Source of the DNA: Solimonas sp.
GTDB taxonomy: Bacteria > Pseudomonadota > Gammaproteobacteria > Nevskiales > Nevskiaceae
Length of the DNA stretch: 64,000 nucleotides
Assembly: GCA_030149365.1 (NCBI GenBank)
Contig: JASBRP010000056.1
Location: forward strand, 25,321-89,320
Reading direction: 5' to 3'
Below are positions 32,353-41,031 of the stretch, in pieces. The translations under genes and the position numbers were made by a program. The notes below the pieces were generated by a model. The model saw only the letters and a program-made list of their open reading frames with translations. It was not told the origin of the DNA and ran no database searches. Within the stretch, counting starts at the first letter, position 1. Each line of letters opens with the position of its first letter.

Positions 32353-34467
32353 ATGCCCATGGCGATCTCCGCCTATCCTGCAGCGCCCGTCACCAAGACG
32401 TTCCGCTACGGCAATCACACCGTCAGCCTCCAGACCGCCCACATGGCCCGCCAGGCCACCGGCGCCGTCGTCGTCAACATCGACGACACCGTCGTGCTGG
32501 TCACCGTGGTCGCCAAGAAAGAAGCCAAGCCGGAGCAGGATTTCTTCCCGCTCACGGTCGACTACATGGAGAAGTTCTACGCCGGCGGCCGCATCCCGGG
32601 TGGCTTCTTCAAGCGTGAAGGCCGTCCGACCGAGAAGGAAACCCTGACCTCGCGCCTGATCGACCGCCCGATCCGCCCGCTGTTCCCGGAAGGCTATTAC
32701 AACGAGATCCAGCTGATCGCCCAGGTCGTCTCGCTGAACCCGGAAGTGGACGGTGACATCCCGGCCCTGATCGGCGCTTCCGCCGCCCTGGCGCTGTCCG
32801 GCGTGCCCTTCCAGGGCCCGATCGGCGCCGCCCGCGTCGGTTACAAGAACGGCAACTACATCCTCAACCCGAACGTCTCCGAGCTGGTGGATTCCGAGCT
32901 CGACCTCGTCGTCGCCGGCACCAAGGACGCCGTGCTGATGGTGGAGTCCGAGGCCGACATGCTGTCCGAGCAGGTCATGCTCGGCGCCGTGCTGTTCGGT
33001 CACGAGCAGATGCAGGCCGCCATCACCGCGATCAACGAATTCGTTGCCGAAGCCGGCAAGCCGAAGTGGGACTGGAAGGCGGGCGACCGCTCCGCCGTCA
33101 AGGCCTTCGTCGCGCCCTTCGAGGGCAAGATCGCCGAAGCCTACGGCTTCACCGACAAGCAGGTCCGCTACGGCAAGCTCGACGAAGTGGCCAAGGCCGC
33201 CAAGGCCGCGCGTCCGGTCGACGGCAGCCTGACCGACAACCAGATCAAGTACGAACTGGACGAGCTCAAGGCCAAGATCGTGCGTAACCGCATCCTCGAT
33301 GGCCACCCGCGCATCGACGGCCGCGACAAGGTCACCGTGCGTCCGCTGTCGATCAACGTCGGTACGCTGCCGCGCACCCACGGTTCTGCCGTGTTCACCC
33401 GTGGCGAGACCCAGGCCCTGGCCGTGGTCACGCTGGGTACCGGCAAGGACTACCAGATCATGGACGCCATCAGCGGCGAGTGGCATGAGCACTTCATGTT
33501 CCACTACAACTTCCCTCCGTACTCGGTGGGCGAGACCGGCCGTCTGAACTCCCCGAAGCGCCGCGAGATCGGCCACGGTCGCCTGGCCAAGCGCGGCGTC
33601 GCCGCCGTGATGCCGGACCTGCAGAAGGAATTCCCGTACGTGGTGCGCGTGGTTTCGGAAATCACCGAATCCAACGGCTCCTCGTCGATGGCCTCGGTCT
33701 GCGGCTCCAGCCTTGCGTTGATGGACGCCGGCGTGCCGATCAAGGCACCGGTGGCCGGTGTCGCCATGGGCCTGATCCTGGAAGAAGGCCGCTGGGCGGT
33801 GCTCACCGACATCCTCGGTGACGAAGACCACCTCGGCGACATGGACTTCAAGGTCGCCGGCACGCAGGACGGCATCACCGCCCTGCAGATGGACATCAAG
33901 GTCGCCGGCATCACCGGCGAGATCATGGCCCAGGCCCTCAAGCAGGCGAAGGACGCCCGCCTGACGATCCTGAACCAGATGAACGAAGTGATCGCCAAGC
34001 CGCGCACCGAGCTGTCGATGCACGCGCCGCGCATCACCGTGATCAAGATCCACCCGGACAAGATCCGCGAGGTCATCGGCAAGGGCGGCGCCACCATCCA
34101 GGCGATCACCCGCGAGACCGGCACCTCGATCGACATCGATGACGACGGCACCATCAAGGTCGCCGCCGTTGACGGCAAGGCTGCCGAAGCCGCGATCGCG
34201 CGCATCAACGCGCTGACCCGCGACGTCGAAGTCGGCACGATCTACGAAGGCAAGGTCGCCAAGATCATGGACTTCGGCGCGTTCGTGACGATCACCCCGG
34301 GCAAGGACGGCCTGGTCCACATTTCGCAGCTCTCCGACAAGCGGGTCGAGAAGGTGGAAGACGTCGTCAAGGAAGGCCAGATCGTCAAGGTCAAGGTCCT
34401 CGAGGTCAGCAAGGACGGCAAGATCCGCTTGTCCATGAAGTCCTTGGACGTGGATGCCCAGGCCTGA
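32353..34467 (+). CDS. pnp: Polyribonucleotide nucleotidyltransferase (PNPase)
   Basis: 704 residues. Phosphorolytic 3'-5' exoribonuclease and degradosome component. Two RNase PH domains (first with [14 protein letters not shown], second with [16 protein letters not shown] and [20 protein letters not shown]), a KH domain (about 555-615, [10 protein letters not shown]) and a C-terminal S1 domain (about 620-695, ending IRLSMKSL). The start is at 32353 with GAGGA upstream. Confidence 0.98.
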   Translation: MPMAISAYPAAPVTKTFRYGNHTVSLQTAHMARQATGAVVVNIDDTVVLVTVVAKKEAKPEQDFFPLTVDYMEKFYAGGRIPGGFFKREGRPTEKETLTSRLIDRPIRPLFPEGYYNEIQLIAQVVSLNPEVDGDIPALIGASAALALSGVPFQGPIGAARVGYKNGNYILNPNVSELVDSELDLVVAGTKDAVLMVESEADMLSEQVMLGAVLFGHEQMQAAITAINEFVAEAGKPKWDWKAGDRSAVKAFVAPFEGKIAEAYGFTDKQVRYGKLDEVAKAAKAARPVDGSLTDNQIKYELDELKAKIVRNRILDGHPRIDGRDKVTVRPLSINVGTLPRTHGSAVFTRGETQALAVVTLGTGKDYQIMDAISGEWHEHFMFHYNFPPYSVGETGRLNSPKRREIGHGRLAKRGVAAVMPDLQKEFPYVVRVVSEITESNGSSSMASVCGSSLALMDAGVPIKAPVAGVAMGLILEEGRWAVLTDILGDEDHLGDMDFKVAGTQDGITALQMDIKVAGITGEIMAQALKQAKDARLTILNQMNEVIAKPRTELSMHAPRITVIKIHPDKIREVIGKGGATIQAITRETGTSIDIDDDGTIKVAAVDGKAAEAAIARINALTRDVEVGTIYEGKVAKIMDFGAFVTITPGKDGLVHISQLSDKRVEKVEDVVKEGQIVKVKVLEVSKDGKIRLSMKSLDVDAQA

Positions 34468-34516
34468 TCAGCTTGATTTGTGCGCTGCGATGAACGCACA
34501 ATAATTGTAGTGGCAG

Positions 34517-34552
34517 CTTGTGGCGCACCGAGAGGTGCGCCACAAGTCTTTC
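34517..34552 (+). terminator. Terminator after pnp
   Basis: A perfect 13-bp stem (34517-34529 with 34534-34546) and GAGA tetraloop, followed by TCTTT. It is the first strong hairpin after the pnp stop. Confidence 0.75.
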
Positions 34553-34646
34553 TGGAGAGGGGGAAACGCGCCGATTACAACCATAATGACGGCGCAAAAT
34601 ATAAAAACTGAGTGGCTTAAGCAGCGGTTTGAAAATGGCGGTCCAT
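34553..34646. other. Non-coding interval with no assigned function
   Basis: Between the pnp terminator and the small-RNA candidate. I see no protein gene. It has an A/T-rich patch and an inverted pair GCGCCG / CGGCGC (about 34577-34604). No promoter or repeat family was recognised. Confidence 0.5.
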
Positions 34647-34672
34647 AAAAAAACCCCCGGGGGGACCGGGGG
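34647..34672 (-). terminator. Intrinsic terminator of the small-RNA candidate
   Basis: On the minus strand the stem CCCCCGG / CCGGGGG with loop TCCCC is followed by TTTTTTT (34653 down to 34647). It cannot serve phaR alone, since phaR has its own terminator at 34898-34931. Confidence 0.85.
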
Positions 34673-34718
34673 CAAGGTGCGAGAAAGGCGCTAGGCCTTT
34701 CTGGAGGAGACCGTTCAG

Positions 34719-34750
34719 ACCCGGCAGCGCAACCCGTTGCCGGGTTTTTT
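34719..34750 (+). terminator. Hairpin usable as plus-strand terminator
   Basis: An 8-bp stem ACCCGGCA / TGCCGGGT with an 11-base loop, followed on the plus strand by TTTTTT (34745-34750). It can back up the pnp terminator and stops plus-strand transcription from entering the small-RNA promoter; on the minus strand it is stem-loop 1 of the candidate RNA. Confidence 0.7.
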
Positions 34751-34769
34751 GTTGTCTGCCGTTCTATGT

Positions 34770-34778
34770 TGCAGTGCA
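34770..34778. promoter_or_regulatory. TGCA-N-TGCA box overlapping the small-RNA start site
   Basis: TGCAGTGCA, an odd-centred palindrome, overlaps the last base of the -10 box and the expected +1. A bound protein would block initiation. PhaR homologues bind TGC-rich palindromes of this type, and phaR is the neighbouring gene (inference). Confidence 0.6.
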
Positions 34779-34829
34779 GTATAGGTATGGTTAGCGTGCT
34801 TGTCAATAAATTTAACGAAAATTTAATAA
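34778..34829 (-). promoter_or_regulatory. Near-consensus sigma70 promoter with UP-like element
   Basis: On the minus strand: TTGACA (34806-34801), 17-base spacer, TATACT (34783-34778). Directly upstream (34829-34807) is an A/T-rich tract with ATTAAATTTT and TTAAATTTA, resembling an UP element. This is the best promoter I see in the window and it points at the small-RNA candidate. Confidence 0.85.
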
Positions 34830-34873
34830 CAGGCTAATCAATCACTTAATGCAAAAATACAGCTGTCTTTTTG

Positions 34874-34882
34874 TGCACTGCA
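34874..34882. promoter_or_regulatory. Second TGCA-N-TGCA box
   Basis: TGCACTGCA, centred 104 bp from the box at 34770-34778, about ten helical turns, with an A/T-rich stretch between. The spacing would suit repression by looping. It also lies just beyond the phaR terminator. Confidence 0.55.
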
Positions 34883-34897
34883 ACGTAGCTTGGGAAC

Positions 34898-34931
34898 AAA
34901 AAAGCCGCCTGCCCCGGATGGGGTAGGCGGC
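34898..34931 (-). terminator. phaR terminator
   Basis: A 12-bp stem (34904-34915 with 34920-34931, one G:T pair) with a 4-base loop, followed on the minus strand by six T (34903-34898). Lies 13 bases after the phaR stop. Confidence 0.9.
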
Positions 34932-34944
34932 TTCGTTCAGGACC

Positions 34945-35463
34945 TTACTCGGAGGGCGGCAGCTCTTCGCCGTTCTCGTCGATGCCGGCGCGGCGCTTGA
35001 TCAGCTTGGCCTTGGTCGAGAGGTTCTTCAGGAACTCACGGCGCACAGAGCGCCAGATCGGCACCTGCTTGTCGGCCATTTCCTTGAGTACGTGCAGCGG
35101 CTGCTGAGCCTGGCCCAGCATGTTGCGCAGCTGGTCGGTGAACTGGCTCTGCTGGTCCTGGAACAACTGGGCCGAGAGTTCCAGGTAACGGCTGATGCTG
35201 GTCTGCATCGGGTCGCCGTAATAGCGGATGATCGACTCCAGCAGGTCGTTGGTGAAGATCGGGTTGCCGCCTTCTTCCTGCTCGGCGATCACCTGCAGCA
35301 GGATGCTGCGGGTGATGTCGTCGTGGGTTCGTTTGTCCTCCACCCGGAACTTGGCACCCTGCAGCACCAGCAGCCGGATTTCTTCCAGCGTGATGTAGCG
35401 GCTGATGTGCGTGTCATAGAGACGACGGTTCGGGTACTTCTTGATGATGCGGATGTCGGACAT
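34945..35463 (-). CDS. phaR: Polyhydroxyalkanoate synthesis repressor PhaR
   Basis: 172 residues from the ATG at 35463. The N-terminal PHB_acc_N DNA-binding domain begins IIKKYPNRRLYDT and continues YITLEEIRLLV; the accumulation-regulatory domain follows (FTNDLLESIIRYYGDPMQTSISRYLELS). PhaR represses phasin and its own gene and is released by binding PHA granules. An upstream ATG at 35511 would add 16 residues unrelated to the family. No PHA synthase or phasin gene is in the window. Confidence 0.93.
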   Translation of the reverse strand: MSDIRIIKKYPNRRLYDTHISRYITLEEIRLLVLQGAKFRVEDKRTHDDITRSILLQVIAEQEEGGNPIFTNDLLESIIRYYGDPMQTSISRYLELSAQLFQDQQSQFTDQLRNMLGQAQQPLHVLKEMADKQVPIWRSVRREFLKNLSTKAKLIKRRAGIDENGEELPPSE

Positions 35464-35484
35464 GTCGCTCTGGCTGGATTTTGC

Positions 35485-35493
35485 TGCACTGCG
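35485..35493. promoter_or_regulatory. TGCACTGC box upstream of phaR
   Basis: TGCACTGCG, one base from the TGCA-N-TGCA boxes at 34770 and 34874. A weak promoter guess (TTGACC at 35525-35520, TATGCA at 35504-35499, 15-base spacer, minus strand) would put it at the start site, fitting autorepression by PhaR. Confidence 0.4.
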
Positions 35494-35521
35494 TTTGCTG
35501 CATAGCATCATGCCAGAATGG

Positions 35522-36469
35522 TCAATTAGTCTCCACCTTGCGAGGTGGCGCCGCGATCAGCGCCTCGGGGCGCCAGTGGGCCAGGCCCCAGGCGAGGATT
35601 TCCGCCGGTGCTGCGCCCTGCAGTGAGGACGGCGGTTCCTGCCGCAGGGCCTGCAGGCAGTGCCACAGGTTGGGGCCGGCTTCGTCGGCCCGCAGCGGCG
35701 CTGCATGATTCTGCTTGCTGAGCTTGAGGCCATCGTCGCCCAGCAGCAGCGGCCCGTGGGCATAGGCGGGCGCTTGCCAGCCCAGCCGCTGTGTCAGCAG
35801 GCGCTGGCGGAACGTCGAACCCAGCAGGTCGGAGCCCCGCACCACCTCGGTGATGCCCTGGCGCTGCTCGTCCACCGCGCAGGCCAGCTGGTAGCCGGTC
35901 ATCCCGTCGCTGCGTCGCAGCACGAAATCGCCGACCTCGGATTCCACTTGCCGTCGCTGCTCGCCCTGCCACCGGTCCGTGAAATGCAGCAGGCCTTCAC
36001 CAACTCGCAGGCGCAGGGCCAGCGGCCGGCCGCGAGGTGGCGGGTGAAGGTGGCAGTGGCGGTCATAGACCGGGCCATCGGGGCCGGGCAGGGAGGTCTC
36101 CTGCAGCCGTGCGCGCGTGCAGGAGCAGGGGTAGGTGAGCCCCGCGGTGGACAGGTTTTCCAGGGCCTCGTCGTACTCCGCCTGGCAGGCGGTCTGGTAG
36201 CGCGGTTCGCCGTCCCAGACCAGGCCATGGGCTTCCAATTGCTGCAGGATGACGGTGTCCATGCCGGCCGGGCAGCGTGGCCGGTCCAGGTCGTCGATGC
36301 GCAGCAACCAGCGGCCGCCATGCGCGCGCGCCTGCAACCAACTGGCCGCCGCCGTCAGCAGCGAGCCCAGGTGCAAGGGGCCGCTCGGCGTCGGTGCAAA
36401 ACGCCCGACGTAGGGTTTGTCGGGGTTTCCATCGGCCGTAGGGCCCCTGTCGTCGGTGGAATGCTGCAT
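35522..36469 (-). CDS. gluQ: Glutamyl-Q tRNA(Asp) synthetase
   Basis: 315 residues. A shortened GluRS that attaches glutamate to queuosine in tRNA(Asp). The HIGH-like motif is PTPSGPLHLGS, the KMSKS-like motif is LKLSKQN, and the zinc site has CSCTRARL followed by YDRHC. It lacks the anticodon-binding domain, as expected. Queuosine supply fits with queF at 43534. The stop lies 58 bases upstream of the phaR ATG. Confidence 0.94.
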   Translation of the reverse strand: MQHSTDDRGPTADGNPDKPYVGRFAPTPSGPLHLGSLLTAAASWLQARAHGGRWLLRIDDLDRPRCPAGMDTVILQQLEAHGLVWDGEPRYQTACQAEYDEALENLSTAGLTYPCSCTRARLQETSLPGPDGPVYDRHCHLHPPPRGRPLALRLRVGEGLLHFTDRWQGEQRRQVESEVGDFVLRRSDGMTGYQLACAVDEQRQGITEVVRGSDLLGSTFRQRLLTQRLGWQAPAYAHGPLLLGDDGLKLSKQNHAAPLRADEAGPNLWHCLQALRQEPPSSLQGAAPAEILAWGLAHWRPEALIAAPPRKVETN

Positions 36470-36651
36470 CTGTAAAGCCCGGGTCTACAGTAGATAGCAC
36501 TGTGATGTGCATAACGGAAAGTGTGATGAAAGTGCGGAGAATCACACAATATGTTCGAAATCATGCTACAGTAATCTCAGTGTCAACAGTTGCAGGACAC
36601 CATGGAATCCGAGCCTTGCCAAAGTAGTTGCCGTAACGTCGGAGCGGTCTC

Positions 36652-37482
36652 ATGACGTTACGGGCCGTACTGTTCGATGTGGACGGCACCCTCGCCGACA
36701 CCGAGGCCCTGGGCCATCGCCCGGCCTACAACCGCGCCTTCCGCGAGTTGGGGCTGCAGTTCCGCTGGGGCCCCAAGCTCTACCGCCGCCTGCTGAAGCA
36801 GCCCGGTGGCCGCGAGCGCCTCAAGTACTTCTTCGAATCCGAGCGTCCCCCCCTGGGCGAGCACCAGGCCGAGGCCGACGCCAACATGGACGCCTGGGTT
36901 TCCCGCGTCCATGAACTGAAATCCCGCCACTTCAAGCGCTACATGCGCCACGGCCGCGTGCCGCTGCGCGCGGGCATCGCCCGCATCATGCGCGAGGCGC
37001 GCGAGGCCGGCGTGCAACTGGCCATCGTCACCAACGCCAGCCGCAAGACCCTGCACCCGGTGCTGCGTTACAGCATGGGGCCGGAGCTGGCGGCCGAGAT
37101 CGCCGTGATCGCCAGCGGCGAGGAAGTGCGCAACAAGAAGCCCGCGCCGGATCTCTACCGCCTGGCCATGCAGCGTCTCGGCGTGACGCCGGAAGAGTGT
37201 GTGGTGCTGGAGGATTCGGAGATGGGCCTGGAAGCCGCCGCCGCCGCGGGCCTGGCCGCCGTGGTCACGGTCAATTCCGACACCGTCGCGCAGGATTTCA
37301 CCGAAGCCTCGCTGGTGGTTAGCAGCCTGGGCGAGCCGGGCGCGCCGACACGCGTGATCCGCGGCGAGCTTGGCGAGTATCCCTGGGTGACGCTGGACAC
37401 GCTGCGCCGCATCTGCGACGCGCGCCTGGCGCCGCCGGCGCCGGTCGCACTCACCGTGATGCGGCACGCCCAGGCCGCCTGA
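36652..37482 (+). CDS. HAD-superfamily phosphatase (CbbY/Gph-like, subfamily IA)
   Basis: 276 residues. Motif I is FDVDGTLADTE, motif II is IVTNAS, motif III Lys is in NKKPAPDLY, and motif IV is VVLEDSEMGLEAA. The helical cap and the DLY...VLEDS spacing resemble CbbY-type sugar phosphate phosphatases. The last about 50 residues are an extension without recognised homology. Substrate unknown. The 182-base gap from gluQ holds no gene. Confidence 0.9.
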   Translation: MTLRAVLFDVDGTLADTEALGHRPAYNRAFRELGLQFRWGPKLYRRLLKQPGGRERLKYFFESERPPLGEHQAEADANMDAWVSRVHELKSRHFKRYMRHGRVPLRAGIARIMREAREAGVQLAIVTNASRKTLHPVLRYSMGPELAAEIAVIASGEEVRNKKPAPDLYRLAMQRLGVTPEECVVLEDSEMGLEAAAAAGLAAVVTVNSDTVAQDFTEASLVVSSLGEPGAPTRVIRGELGEYPWVTLDTLRRICDARLAPPAPVALTVMRHAQAA

Positions 37483-37548
37483 GCGCTTCATCCCATTCCA
37501 ACTGGCGGCGCCCTATACTCCCTCGAAAATTCAAGGGAGCGGCAATCC

Positions 37549-39141
37549 GTGCGACGCTGGAATGGCTGGGGCGACGACGCCGAGCATAACCCCCTGGGCG
37601 AAGATGCCCTGGCGTTCCTGCAGGAGCGCGTCGGCGAGACGCAGCCCAACCGCGATGCCACGCAGGACGAAGCATTGGCGAGAGTCCCTGCCAGCCGCCT
37701 GCCGCATTCCACCGTGTTCAGCACCGATGCGCGCCTGCGCATGCTGCGCGCGCGCGGCCAGAGCTTCCCCGACTGGGTGGCGATGAAGAGCGGCCGCTTC
37801 GGCCCGGTGGCCGACGGCGTCGCGCTGCCTTCCACTCACGAAGAAGCCGCCCAGGCCCTGGCCGAGGCGCAGCGCCTGGGCGCCCTGGTGATTCCCTACG
37901 GCGGCGGCACCAGTGTCGCGGGACACCTGGACGTGCCGGCCGGCGATCGCCCAGTGGTCAACATCTCGCTGGAGCGCATGAACCGCCTGGTCGACGTGGA
38001 CGCCGAATGCCAGCTGGCGCGTATCGGCGCGGGCACGCCGGGGCCGATGGTCGAAGCGCAACTGGCGCGCTATGGCTTCCTGCTCGGGCACTTCCCGCAG
38101 TCCTATGAATACTCCACGGTCGGTGGCTGGGTGGTGACCCGGTCTTCCGGCCAGCAGTCCTACCGTTACGGCCGCATCGAGCAGATGTTCGCCGCCGGGC
38201 GTCTGGCGACGCCGCGCGGCGAGCTGCGCGTCGGCGGCCATCCGGCGTCTTCCGCCGGGCCGGACCTGCGCGAGGCCGTGCTCGGTTCGGAAGGGCGCTT
38301 CGGCCTGCTGACCGACGTCACCCTGCGCGTGCGCCCGCTGCCGCAGCAGGAGAGCTTCCACTCGGTGTTTTTCCCGAGCTGGGACGCTGGCCTGCAGGCC
38401 GTGCGCGCCATCACGCAGGCGGACGTGCCGCTGTCGATGCTGCGCCTGTCCAACGAGGTGGAGACCGAGACCCAGCTGCGCCTGGCCGGCCACCCCGAGA
38501 TGATCAAGTGGCTGCAGCGCTACCTCGGTGTGCGGGGCATCGGCCCGGGCCAGTGCATGCTGGTCTTCGGCGTCACCGGCAGCCTGGCCGAGACCCGGCG
38601 CATGCGCCGCGACGCGCTGGCCCTGGCCAAGCGTCATCGTGGCGTGCATGTCGGCAAGACCATCGGCAAGGGCTGGGCCAAGAACCGCTTCCGTGGCCCC
38701 TACCTGCGCAACTCGCTGTGGGAGGCCGGCTACTCGGCCGACACGGTCGAGACCGCCATCAACTGGAACCGTGCCACGCCGATGATGCGCGCCATCGAGC
38801 AGGCGGCACGCGAGGTGCTGGGCGAGCAGAACGAACGCGTCCACGCCTTCACCCACCTGTCGCACGTCTACCGCCAGGGTTGCAGCATCTACTCCACCTT
38901 CGTGTTCCGCTCCACCGGCACGCCGGAGGCGGACCATGAACGCTGGCGCAAGCTCAAGACGCGGCTGTCGGAAACCATCGTCGCCCAGGGCGGCACCATC
39001 AGCCACCAGCACGGCGTCGGCAGCGACCACGCACCCTACCTGCCGGCCGAGAAGGGCGAGCTGGGCATGGACCTGATCCGTGCCATGGCCCGCGAGTTCG
39101 ATCCGGCCGGCATCATGAACCCCGGGAAGCTGTTCGCATGA
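37549..39141 (+). CDS. FAD-binding oxidase related to alkyldihydroxyacetonephosphate synthase
   Basis: 530 residues with a GTG start. The PCMH-type FAD-binding domain has IPYGGGTSVAGH and SYEYSTVGGWV...SYRYGRIEQ; the C-terminal domain ends with SHQHGVGSDH and AGIMNPGKLF. This is the AGPS group, which in animals swaps the acyl of acyl-DHAP for a fatty alcohol. The animal active-site motif HHHG is HQHG here, so activity is uncertain. It is the first gene of a coupled cluster (ATGA overlap with the next gene) with a glycerol-3-phosphate dehydrogenase and a kinase. Confidence 0.88.
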   Translation: MRRWNGWGDDAEHNPLGEDALAFLQERVGETQPNRDATQDEALARVPASRLPHSTVFSTDARLRMLRARGQSFPDWVAMKSGRFGPVADGVALPSTHEEAAQALAEAQRLGALVIPYGGGTSVAGHLDVPAGDRPVVNISLERMNRLVDVDAECQLARIGAGTPGPMVEAQLARYGFLLGHFPQSYEYSTVGGWVVTRSSGQQSYRYGRIEQMFAAGRLATPRGELRVGGHPASSAGPDLREAVLGSEGRFGLLTDVTLRVRPLPQQESFHSVFFPSWDAGLQAVRAITQADVPLSMLRLSNEVETETQLRLAGHPEMIKWLQRYLGVRGIGPGQCMLVFGVTGSLAETRRMRRDALALAKRHRGVHVGKTIGKGWAKNRFRGPYLRNSLWEAGYSADTVETAINWNRATPMMRAIEQAAREVLGEQNERVHAFTHLSHVYRQGCSIYSTFVFRSTGTPEADHERWRKLKTRLSETIVAQGGTISHQHGVGSDHAPYLPAEKGELGMDLIRAMAREFDPAGIMNPGKLFA

Positions 39142-39530
39142 AACTCTCGCGCACCGGCTTTGCCGTGGTCTACCAATGGCGCATCAAGGCCGGCATGGGC
39201 GCCGAGTTCCGCGCCGCCTGGGAAGATCTCACCGCCTGGATGGAGCAGCGCTACGGCGCCCTCGGCGCGCGCCTGCACCGCACCGACAACGGCAACTTCG
39301 TCGCGTACACGCAGTGGCCCGACCAGCGGGCCTGGGAGAAGTCCTGCACCCTGCAGGAGGAGGGCGCCGAGCAGAAGGCGGCCGCCGAGCCGGACGAGGG
39401 TGACGAGATCTCGCAGCGCCTGCTCGCAACGGTCGAGGAAGCCTGGTCGCCGATGTTCCTGAGCACGGTTTCCGATCGCCTGGTCCCCGAGCAGACGCAG
39501 CTGGACCTGCCGCGTGACAGCAAGCATTGA
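39138..39530 (+). CDS. Antibiotic biosynthesis monooxygenase (ABM)-domain protein
   Basis: 130 residues, a small ferredoxin-like alpha/beta barrel protein: VVYQWRIKAGMGAEFRAAWEDLTAWM, then LHRTDNGNFVAYTQWPDQRAWEKS. ABM proteins often act as cofactor-free monooxygenases or as accessory subunits; no specific role is known here. Overlaps both neighbours (4 bases upstream, 17 bases downstream), so it belongs to the AGPS-like cluster. Confidence 0.8.
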   Translation: MKLSRTGFAVVYQWRIKAGMGAEFRAAWEDLTAWMEQRYGALGARLHRTDNGNFVAYTQWPDQRAWEKSCTLQEEGAEQKAAAEPDEGDEISQRLLATVEEAWSPMFLSTVSDRLVPEQTQLDLPRDSKH

Positions 39531-41031
39531 AGGCTTGTCCGCCTCCTACGATCTGGCGATCGTCGGTGGCGGCATCACCGGCGCCGGCCTGTTCGGCGAG
39601 GCGCTGCGCACCGGCGCACGCGTGTTGCTGGTGGATCAGGGTGACTTCGCCTCCGGCACCTCTGCCTGGTCCTCCAAGCTGGTGCACGGCGGCCTGCGTT
39701 ATCTCAAGGAGGGCCAATGGCGGCTGACGCTGGAATCCGTGCGCGAGCGCCAGCGCCTGCTCGCCGATGCGCCGGGCCTGGTCGAGACGCAGCCCTTCCT
39801 GATGCCGCTTTACCGCGGGGCCCGGCCCGGGCGCGGCGTCATGCGCGCGGGCCTGGCGGTCTATGACCTGATGGCGGGCCGGCTGGCCTCGCGCTGGGTG
39901 CCGCGCGACGAACTGCTGCAGCTGGAGCCGGGCCTGCGCCGCGAGAACCTGCTGGGAGCCATGGCCTACGAGGACGCGCGCACCGATGACACGCGTCTGG
40001 TGCTGCGCCAGATTCTGGAGGGCATCGCTGCCGGCGGTACCGCCCTGAACTACACCCGCGCCGAATTGCGCCAGGACGGCGGCCGCGTATGCGGCCTGCG
40101 CCTGCGCGATGTCGAGACGGGAGCCGAGCGCGACATCGACGCCGGCATGGTGATCAACGCCGCGGGTTGCTGGGCCGGCGCGCTGCCGGGAGCGCCGGCG
40201 GGGGCTCCGTTGCTGCGGCCGCTGCGCGGCAGCCATTTCGTGTTTCCCGCCGCGCGGCTGCCGCTCACCCGCGCCGTGTCCTGGCTGCACCCGCGTGATC
40301 GCCGGCCGGTCTTCGCCTATCCCTGGGAGGGTGCGGTGCTGCTCGGCACCACCGACCTGGACCACGAAGGCGCGCTGGATCGCCCCGGCATGAGCACCGC
40401 CGAGTCCGCCTATCTCATCGAGGCGCTGGACGCGCAGTTCCCCACGCTGGGCCTCAAGGCGCGCGATGCGATCTCGGTCTATGCCGGCGTGCGCCCGGTG
40501 GTCGCCAGCGGCAGCGGCGATCCCTCCGCCGCCTCGCGCGAGTCCGCGTTGTGGAGCAGCCCGGGCCTGGTGGGCATCACCGGCGGCAAGCTCACCACCT
40601 TCCGCGTCACCGCGCGCCAGGCCCTGGCCGAGGCGGCGAAACAGCTGCCGAAGCTGGCACCGGCGCAGGATGCCCCGGTGTTCCCCGCACCGGCCGGTGG
40701 CGGCAGCCAGCGCCTGCAGGGGCGCCTGGGTGCCACCGTGGTCGCGCGCATCGCCCGCGAGTTCCCACGCGAGGCCATGCAGGCCATCGGTGGTACGCCC
40801 TTTACCTGGGCCGAGCTGCGCTGGGCCGCGCGAGCCGAGCAGGTCCGCCATCTCGATGACCTGCTGCTGCGCCGTACCCGCCTGGGCCTGCTGCTGCCGC
40901 GCGGCGGCAAGGACCAGCTGGAGCGCATCGGCGTTGTCTGCCGCGAAGAACTCGGCTGGGACGCGCCACGCTGGCAGTCCGAGCGCGCGGCCTGGCTGGA
41001 GCGCTGGCAGTCGCAGCACGCCCCGCGATGA
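39514..41031 (+). CDS. glpD: FAD-dependent glycerol-3-phosphate dehydrogenase
   Basis: 505 residues, GTG start. The Rossmann FAD motif is LAIVGGGITGAGLFGEA near the N-terminus, followed by the family signature GTSAWSSKLVHGGLRYL. The catalytic core has VSVYAGVRP-like ISVYAGVRPVV and GITGGKLTTFRVTARQA. It should oxidise glycerol 3-phosphate (or a related polyol phosphate) to the ketone at the membrane. The symbol is given by family; its place in this cluster suggests a dedicated rather than general role. Coupled to the kinase gene by ATGA. Confidence 0.85.
   Translation: MTASIEGLSASYDLAIVGGGITGAGLFGEALRTGARVLLVDQGDFASGTSAWSSKLVHGGLRYLKEGQWRLTLESVRERQRLLADAPGLVETQPFLMPLYRGARPGRGVMRAGLAVYDLMAGRLASRWVPRDELLQLEPGLRRENLLGAMAYEDARTDDTRLVLRQILEGIAAGGTALNYTRAELRQDGGRVCGLRLRDVETGAERDIDAGMVINAAGCWAGALPGAPAGAPLLRPLRGSHFVFPAARLPLTRAVSWLHPRDRRPVFAYPWEGAVLLGTTDLDHEGALDRPGMSTAESAYLIEALDAQFPTLGLKARDAISVYAGVRPVVASGSGDPSAASRESALWSSPGLVGITGGKLTTFRVTARQALAEAAKQLPKLAPAQDAPVFPAPAGGGSQRLQGRLGATVVARIAREFPREAMQAIGGTPFTWAELRWAARAEQVRHLDDLLLRRTRLGLLLPRGGKDQLERIGVVCREELGWDAPRWQSERAAWLERWQSQHAPR

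Larger units (their letters stand above)
34647..34770 (-). ncRNA. Candidate small RNA downstream of phaR (about 124 nt)
   Basis: Predicted transcript on the minus strand from near 34770 to the U7 tract at 34647. Fold by eye: a short A-rich 5' end; stem-loop 1 (34719-34745, ACCCGGCA / TGCCGGGT); a single-stranded linker holding CUCCUCC (34703-34709), complementary to Shine-Dalgarno sequences; stem-loop 2 (34682-34702, AGAAAGGC / GCCTTTCT); and terminator stem-loop 3 (34654-34672). It has its own near-consensus promoter and carries no credible reading frame. The layout is that of a trans-acting, possibly Hfq-dependent RNA. Its targets and expression are unknown. Confidence 0.65.

Noticed and set aside
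34719..34750. Reading this hairpin only as the pnp terminator
   Set aside because: pnp already has a 13-bp hairpin at 34517, and on the other strand the same hairpin lies inside the promoter-to-terminator unit of the small-RNA candidate. It may do both jobs.
35464..35511. Longer PhaR starting at 35511
   Set aside because: The extra 16 residues have no family match and would place the TGCACTGC box inside the coding sequence.
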